From contig CASDVM010000014.1 of assembly GCA_949284415.1 (NCBI GenBank), forward strand, positions 1 through 46,520: DNA of 46,520 nt. The letters run 5' to 3'. The stretch is from an uncultured bacterium. GTDB taxonomy: Bacteria > Cyanobacteriota > Vampirovibrionia > Gastranaerophilales > Gastranaerophilaceae. Positions 42,099 through 46,520 of this stretch are shown piece by piece. Position numbers and translations under genes: made by a program. The notes beneath the pieces were generated by a model. That model saw only the letters and a list, made by a program, of their open reading frames with translations, searched no databases and was not told the origin of the DNA. Every line of letters begins with the position of its first letter. Within the stretch, counting starts at the first letter, position 1.

Positions 42099-43856
42099 AT
42101 GGCAAATGACAAACACAACAAAAACGGAAATGTTGAAAAACGGATTATCATCGCAGAACGCGACAACATTGCCGCAGTAATGGAAAATGGTAAAGTTACC
42201 GACTTTTTTATTTCAAGAGGAGAAGTAATACTGGGAGATGTTTATCTTGCAACTGTTGATAACATTCTTCCGAGCATTGATGCGGCATTTGTAAATGTCG
42301 GTACAGACAAAATGGGATTTCTGCATGCTCAGGATGTAATGGGAAAAGGCGCTTTAAAAGATAAACTTTCTCCTAAACAAAAGCTTATAGTTCAGGTAGT
42401 AAAAGAACCTACAGGGCACAAAGGCCCCAGAGTTACAACAGAAATAAGCTTACCCGGAAGATTTCTGGTGTTGATGCCGAACGAACCCGGTATAAGCATC
42501 AGTAAAAAAATTGAAAACTCTAAAGAAAGAGCAAGGCTAAAATCGGTAGTAAGCCTTATTAAGCCGGTAGGTGTCGGTGTTATCATCCGTACCGAAGCAG
42601 AAGGTCAGTCAGAAGCAGATATTCAGGAAGATTTGGAAATTCTTCTTGAAAAATGGAATAACATTATCACAGCTGCTGAAACAATGACCCCTCCGACTCT
42701 TCTTTACAGAGATCAGGACTTACTTTATAGAACAATAAGAGAAGCCTGCACGGAAGACGTTAAAGAAATAGTTGTAGATACACCTTTTGCAATGCAGAGA
42801 GTTCAAAATATCTTACAAAACTGGCATATGAATAAAAATGTTCAGGTTACTTTATATAAAGGCACCGAACCATTGCTTGTGGCAGAAGATATTCATAAAG
42901 AAATTAAAGCGGCGCTGAATGTGAAAGTAAATATGCCTTCAGGCGGTTACCTGTTCATTCAGCAGACCGAAGCATTGACAGTAATTGATGTTAACAGCGG
43001 TAAATTTACAAGTTCATCGACTCAGGATGAAACAATTTTGAAAACAAACATCGAGGCTGTTCATGAAATTGCACGCCAGCTCAGATTAAGAAATATAGGC
43101 GGTATGATTATCGTTGACTTCATTGATATGATGTCAAGAGCCGATAAACTTGCAATGCTGGAAGAACTTGAAATAGCTCTTGAACCTGATAAAGCAAAAC
43201 CGCAGGTCGGACAAATTTCCGATTTAGGACTTGTAGAACTCACAAGACACAGACAGGGGCAGTCTCTATCCGAAATATTTACGAGAAAATGTCCGCACTG
43301 CCAGGGAACAGGTTACTTTATGAACGAATTTAATTTCGCAACTCCGACAGCAGAAGGTGAATACAGAGCAAAAGCAGCTAAAATGAAACTGCCCGTAAAT
43401 AACTTTAAAAAGAACAAAAATAAAAACAATCAGCCTCAACAGGAAACTCAGCAGGCTGAACAGACAGAAATTCAACAGCAAACGATACCTGAGATTGAAG
43501 TTGAAAATCCGTCAACAGCTGCCGTTCAGGAAACTGAAAAACGCGAAAATAAAAGAAAACGCGGCGGCAGAAAAAATAAATTCGAAAAGAAACAAGAACA
43601 GCAGGATATAATTGAACCGTCAATAGAAACGGCAGAAACAGTTCTAAAACCGAATGAAGAAATTAAACCTGCGATTGAAACGGCGGAATCTGCTGTTGAA
43701 ACGGCTGAACAGCCTGCAACGGAAGAAGTTCAACAGGCTGAACAAACCGAGGAAAAGCCTAAAAAAACAAGGAGACCGAACCGCGGGACTTCTAAAACAC
43801 GAAAACCGCGTTCCAAAAAGGCTAAAGAAACAAACGAGGAAAAAGTTGAAGAATAA
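42099..43856 (+). CDS. rng: Ribonuclease E/G family endoribonuclease
   Basis: The 585-residue protein has an S1-like RNA-binding start (GDVYLATVDNILPSIDAAFVN, about residue 46), the catalytic Mg site at VIDVNSGKF and VDFIDMM, and the zinc-link CPHCQGTG at 398-401. The rest (about 420-585) is a disordered, Gln/Glu-rich tail with basic patches KRKRGGRKNK and RRPNRGTSKTRKPRSKK. In cyanobacteria, RNase E binds PNPase through a basic C-terminal patch, so contact with the pnp product is plausible but not shown. It follows the radical SAM gene by 15 bases. Whether it is E-like or G-like in specificity is unclear. Confidence 0.92.
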   Translation: MANDKHNKNGNVEKRIIIAERDNIAAVMENGKVTDFFISRGEVILGDVYLATVDNILPSIDAAFVNVGTDKMGFLHAQDVMGKGALKDKLSPKQKLIVQVVKEPTGHKGPRVTTEISLPGRFLVLMPNEPGISISKKIENSKERARLKSVVSLIKPVGVGVIIRTEAEGQSEADIQEDLEILLEKWNNIITAAETMTPPTLLYRDQDLLYRTIREACTEDVKEIVVDTPFAMQRVQNILQNWHMNKNVQVTLYKGTEPLLVAEDIHKEIKAALNVKVNMPSGGYLFIQQTEALTVIDVNSGKFTSSSTQDETILKTNIEAVHEIARQLRLRNIGGMIIVDFIDMMSRADKLAMLEELEIALEPDKAKPQVGQISDLGLVELTRHRQGQSLSEIFTRKCPHCQGTGYFMNEFNFATPTAEGEYRAKAAKMKLPVNNFKKNKNKNNQPQQETQQAEQTEIQQQTIPEIEVENPSTAAVQETEKRENKRKRGGRKNKFEKKQEQQDIIEPSIETAETVLKPNEEIKPAIETAESAVETAEQPATEEVQQAEQTEEKPKKTRRPNRGTSKTRKPRSKKAKETNEEKVEE

Positions 43857-44136
43857 AATCTTTAATACAATTTTTGCACTTTTATTTTTAACGGCAAATG
43901 CGGGCTTGTGTGAACAGACCCGCTCTGCCGTTATGCAAAATGCACCGGTTAAATTTGCTCTTTCTATGGGCGGAGTAATTCTATCTGCAATTATAATATT
44001 TTTCGGTTTAAAACTTTATAAAAAATTTTTTATGGAAGGGAAAAATCCCGATATAATAAAAGATGAAATTCTTAAAACTCCAAAAAATACAGAAGATGCA
44101 ATAAAATTTTTTATAAATAAAAACAGGTTAAATTAA
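43846..44136 (+). CDS. Small exported or membrane protein coupled to rng
   Basis: The predicted 96-residue protein starts at TTG 43846, 11 bases inside the rng end, with GAGG upstream. It has a signal-like N-terminus (NTIFALLFLTANAGLC) and a second hydrophobic helix (SMGGVILSAIIIFFGLKL), followed by a charged tail. No family recognised. The overlap suggests translational coupling. A start farther upstream inside the rng frame would add only basic tail sequence. Confidence 0.6.
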   Translation: MKNKIFNTIFALLFLTANAGLCEQTRSAVMQNAPVKFALSMGGVILSAIIIFFGLKLYKKFFMEGKNPDIIKDEILKTPKNTEDAIKFFINKNRLN

Positions 44137-44148
44137 GGTTATAAAATT

Positions 44149-44382
44149 ATGAAAAAACAGGCATTCGGTGCAATTGATTTATTAATAGGACTGGTAATAA
44201 CAGCTGTAATATTTATGATAAGCATGAATGCGTTAAAAGGTATTTCTTCCTTAAAACTGAACGGCTCAGCAGTTAACAGCGAAAGTGTTGAAGAACATGT
44301 TGACCGCCAGGTTGAAGAAATACAAAACATGCGCCGGCAGACAATTGATTACAACAGACAATTTCAGCAGGAAAATTATTAA
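44149..44382 (+). CDS. Small single-pass membrane protein, prepilin-like N-terminus
   Basis: The 77-residue protein begins MKKQAFG, then AIDLLIGLVITAVIFMIS, one hydrophobic helix, then a polar tail with many Glu, Gln and Arg. The basic leader and Gly before the helix recall a degenerate prepilin signal, but Glu at +5 is missing. It lies 12 bases after the previous gene and is probably in the same operon. Function unknown. Confidence 0.55.
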   Translation: MKKQAFGAIDLLIGLVITAVIFMISMNALKGISSLKLNGSAVNSESVEEHVDRQVEEIQNMRRQTIDYNRQFQQENY

Positions 44383-44407
44383 ACCTGCTACATATATTTA
44401 TAAAAAA

Positions 44408-45358
44408 TTACACAGCCCCGATGAGCTGTTTTGATTTATTAATCTCTTGCTGCCTGTGAATAATTTCTATCAATTCTTTTACTATTTTGTTATAAGGCGT
44501 AGGAATACCGTACTTTAACCCCAGTTCTGTCATAGTGCCTGCAAACATATCAACTTCTGTTTTTCTGCCGGCTTCAACATCCTGAAGCATTGAAGTTTTA
44601 CCTTCAGGAATCATTTTGTGCAAATTTTCAACAGTTTCATCAATCATTATATCAGGATTTCTGACACCTTCAGCTTTTGCTACAGCCTGAACTTCTTTCA
44701 TCAAATTAATTGCGAATTCCATACATCTATCATTTGCAAGCATTTCACCGAAAGTCAGCCTTAAAATTGCCGTAGTTTGATTTGCAGAAACGTTTAGCAT
44801 ATATTTTAACCACAGAGAATGTATTATATCATCAGGAATATCATAATTAATTATTGTACGTTCAAAATATTCTTTAACCCTTTTAACATTTTCAAAATCA
44901 TCAGAATTTTCCGATCCGTAAACTATAGTGTTCACGTCATCATGAACAACAGTTCTTCCTGTTCTGACAGCACTGTGCCCTATAAAATATGAATACAGGA
45001 GTTTGTCTCTGCCGTAAGTTTCGGCTATTATTTTTTCGCTTGTTACGCCGTTTAAAAGAGATAAAATTACAGTATCATCATAAACAAAATTTTTTATACT
45101 GTTTATTACATCTTTAAGCCCGTCATATTTTGTTGCAATAATAATTAAATCAGCTTTAAAATTCTTATCATCAGGCAGAATATAATTAAAGTTAAGCTCT
45201 CTGCCGTTAAAAACTATCGGATTTTTAATATATTTACGGTATCTCTCTTCATCAACTAAAACCCGTAAACTCTGCGGATCGTAATTTTGAATTTTATCTG
45301 CATAAATACTGCCTACAGCACCTATTCCGCATATTAAAACATTTTTTATATCTCTCAT
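44408..45358 (-). CDS. panE: 2-dehydropantoate 2-reductase
   Basis: The 316-residue NADPH enzyme reduces ketopantoate to pantoate on the way to coenzyme A. VLICGIGAVGSIYADK is the dinucleotide-binding loop at residues 8-23, LSLLNGVTSEKII near 98 is the conserved substrate region, and the catalytic Lys lies in HSLWLKYMLNVSANQTTAI near 182. The late motif SMLQDVEAGRKTEVD near 252 is also typical. Length matches the family. No other pan gene is adjacent. Confidence 0.9.
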   Translation of the reverse strand: MRDIKNVLICGIGAVGSIYADKIQNYDPQSLRVLVDEERYRKYIKNPIVFNGRELNFNYILPDDKNFKADLIIIATKYDGLKDVINSIKNFVYDDTVILSLLNGVTSEKIIAETYGRDKLLYSYFIGHSAVRTGRTVVHDDVNTIVYGSENSDDFENVKRVKEYFERTIINYDIPDDIIHSLWLKYMLNVSANQTTAILRLTFGEMLANDRCMEFAINLMKEVQAVAKAEGVRNPDIMIDETVENLHKMIPEGKTSMLQDVEAGRKTEVDMFAGTMTELGLKYGIPTPYNKIVKELIEIIHRQQEINKSKQLIGAV

Positions 45359-45521
45359 ATTTTTATGATATCACGCAAAATAAAAAATTTTTTCATTCTT
45401 TACATATCCTTAATGCATAATTGTTAAAAATTGTACACATGGGCTATATTTAACGCAATTTTGCAATAAAAAAATACTTTATTTTATATGTGGTAGTTTA
45501 ATTTATAGTGTGTAAAATCAG

Positions 45522-46301
45522 ATGGGATTGGAAATAACCAATGCGCTTGGTGTGGGCGCAATACAACCGAATATTTATGTTAATCCGAACAGATATATTA
45601 CATTCGGGCATGAAATTACGGCGGACAAATTTGAAAGCACATCTCTTGAACGCTACATTTCAGAAGCATATATACAAAAAATGATTAACTCAAATCCAAA
45701 AATAAAAAAAATGGTAAAAGATTTTAACCCTGATTTAAAACTTAACATTAAAGAGCTGAATGATCTTAAACAAAACCACATGAAAGACACTCAAGAAATA
45801 GTAAAGGGAATTACAGATAATTTACCGTTTTCTTTGAAGAACAGAGTTGATATAAAATCAGTGGAAAACGCATCATATCTCCATGATATCGGGAAAGTTC
45901 TTATCCCTGCGGAAATATTAAACAAGCCTGATAAATTAACAGAGCTTGAATCTGAAATTATGCATAAACATTCAGAGCTCGGCTATGAACTTTTAAAAAC
46001 AACAAAGCTCGATGAAAAAACACTGAATCTTATAAGAAATCACCATCAAAATGCTAAAAAAACAGGCTATCCATGGGTAAATAAAGATTTTAATGCGGAT
46101 ATTAATTTACAAATTTTATCTGCGGCAGATAAATATTCAGCGCTGACAGAAAAACGAACCTATAAAAAAGAAATGTCTCCCAAACAGGCTCTTACTATAA
46201 TTTATCAGGATGTAAAAGACGGGAAACTGCATCCGTTCGTATTTAAGGCTCTTGTTAATTATATAAATAATAATAAAACAGCCGTACAATCTTTATCTTG
46301 A
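45522..46301 (+). CDS. HD-GYP-type phosphohydrolase with F-x-G-like leader
   Basis: The 259-residue protein has an HD domain from about residue 110. HDIGK at 121-125 holds the metal-binding His-Asp, MHKHSELGYELL the next His, and HHQNAKKTGYP near 173-183 the GYP motif. This fits c-di-GMP phosphodiesterases, although the usual D in the later D-x-Y-D-A-L segment is Ser (ADKYSAL). No receiver or membrane segment is present. The leader contains RYITFGHE, close to the F-x-G motif of other proteins here. No Shine-Dalgarno precedes the ATG, and TATAGT lies 10 bases upstream, so the mRNA may be nearly leaderless. The locus C promoter overlaps its stop codon. Confidence 0.78.
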   Translation: MGLEITNALGVGAIQPNIYVNPNRYITFGHEITADKFESTSLERYISEAYIQKMINSNPKIKKMVKDFNPDLKLNIKELNDLKQNHMKDTQEIVKGITDNLPFSLKNRVDIKSVENASYLHDIGKVLIPAEILNKPDKLTELESEIMHKHSELGYELLKTTKLDEKTLNLIRNHHQNAKKTGYPWVNKDFNADINLQILSAADKYSALTEKRTYKKEMSPKQALTIIYQDVKDGKLHPFVFKALVNYINNNKTAVQSLS

Positions 46302-46326
46302 CAAATTCTAAAAAATCGGAAATAAT
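46298..46326 (+). promoter_or_regulatory. Sigma70-type promoter of locus C
   Basis: TTGACA (46298-46303), 17 bases, AATAAT (46321-46326); AGGAGG at 46349-46354 and ATG at 46363. Spacing of the ribosome site is identical to locus A. The TTGACA box overlaps the stop codon of the HD-GYP gene. Confidence 0.8.
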
Positions 46327-46362
46327 AAATATACGGTTTTTAAATTTTAGGAGGCAAAAGTT

Positions 46363-46520
46363 ATGGATAGAGAAAAGCCGAGAATCGCCCCCCCCCCGAA
46401 AAACTTGTTATAACAAGGGATTGCGATTTTAAATTTAAGAAGATACTAAGATACTATGGCACTAAGGTAGTAGGAAATTTTGTTAAATTCTTCCTTCCCT
46501 TATTAGGGAAGGATACGAGG
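46363..46520 (+). CDS. Locus C leader frame and start of a third C10 gene, cut by the window end
   Basis: As written, ATG 46363 encodes MDREKPRIAPPPKNLL and stops at TAA 46411. With one extra C the frame reads PPPEKLVITRDCDFKFKK and stays open to the last base of the window (41 codons). It matches locus A in both leader and continuation. A pseudopilin domain probably follows outside the window, by analogy with A. The palindrome near the end encodes FFLPLLGKDTR in this frame. Confidence 0.6.
46388..46397 (+). repeat. C10 homopolymer at locus C
   Basis: Ten C follow ATCG, 25 bases after the ATG, the same position as in locus A. One extra C opens the frame to the window end. Confidence 0.95.
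46493..46512 (+). repeat. Palindromic repeat in the locus C frame
   Basis: CCTTCCCT and AGGGAAGG are perfect arms around TATT. The element occupies the same relative place as the palindrome in locus A and belongs to the window's family of intergenic palindromes. Confidence 0.6.

Noticed and set aside
44405-44430. Hairpin ACAGCCCCGATGAGCTGT as a terminator of panE
   Set aside because: It lies inside the last panE codons, is short, and has a weak T run in the gene's direction.

Overview
The window looks like a chromosomal segment of an AT-rich gut bacterium, most likely a non-photosynthetic relative of cyanobacteria (Vampirovibrionia/Melainabacteria, order Gastranaerophilales). This is inference. 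It rests on several pseudopilins starting FTLAEVLITLGIIG, a cyanobacterial-style fusion of radical SAM and DUF2344 domains, RNase E/G and PNPase, a fermentative Etf module, and the absence of any photosynthesis gene. I see no rRNA, tRNA, CRISPR array, transposase or phage module.

Layout. 1-6 kb: zinc-ribbon protein, nucleoside transporter, a large starch-synthase-like glycosyltransferase and a DUF3137 membrane protein. 6-9.4 kb: yebC, a GGDEF protein, tsaE and tsaB in one direction. 9.4-12.8 kb: a repeat-rich spacer, then two tandem HNH-like proteins and a small hypothetical. 12.9-13.9 kb: pseudopilin locus A with a C10 tract. 14-17.9 kb: pnp, a PfkB-type kinase and a sugar acetyltransferase. 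18-21 kb: NfnA-like flavoprotein, small Cys protein, etfB and etfA. 21-24 kb: GH15-like protein and purA. 24-24.9 kb: pseudopilin locus B with a C10 tract. 24.9-31.3 kb: M16 peptidase, two related secreted proteins, DUF378 protein, gap, a pseudopilin without a C tract, an HTH regulator and a small membrane protein. 31.4-36.4 kb: radA, a repeat spacer, a lipoprotein, a small acidic protein, a BlaI-type regulator and an exported protein. 36.5-39.4 kb: two RWYD-repeat proteins, an acyltransferase, a GT-D glycosyltransferase with a G10 tract and a small hypothetical. 39.5-46.3 kb: radical SAM protein, RNase E/G, two small membrane proteins, panE and an HD-GYP protein. 46.3 kb to the end: start of a third C10 locus (C), cut by the window edge.

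The most striking feature is a set of five C/G homopolymers, each exactly 10 bases long, all inside reading frames. At loci A, B and C the same cassette is seen: TTGACA-17 bp-AATAAT promoter, strong ribosome binding site, ATG, about eight leader codons, C10. As written, translation stops a few codons after the tract. One extra C joins the leader to a long downstream frame. In A and B that frame runs into a type IV prepilin domain; in C it stays open to the window end. The frame after the tract is conserved codon by codon between A and C, so it is probably translated. This could be a phase-variable or slippage-controlled pseudopilin family. The other two tracts are in frame at 10, in the starch-synthase-like gene and the GT-D glycosyltransferase.

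Other themes: palindromic G/C-rich repeats that sit between genes and also inside coding frames; a short N-terminal F-x-G motif on otherwise unrelated proteins; a c-di-GMP synthase/hydrolase-type pair; and an electron-transfer operon that may be bifurcating.
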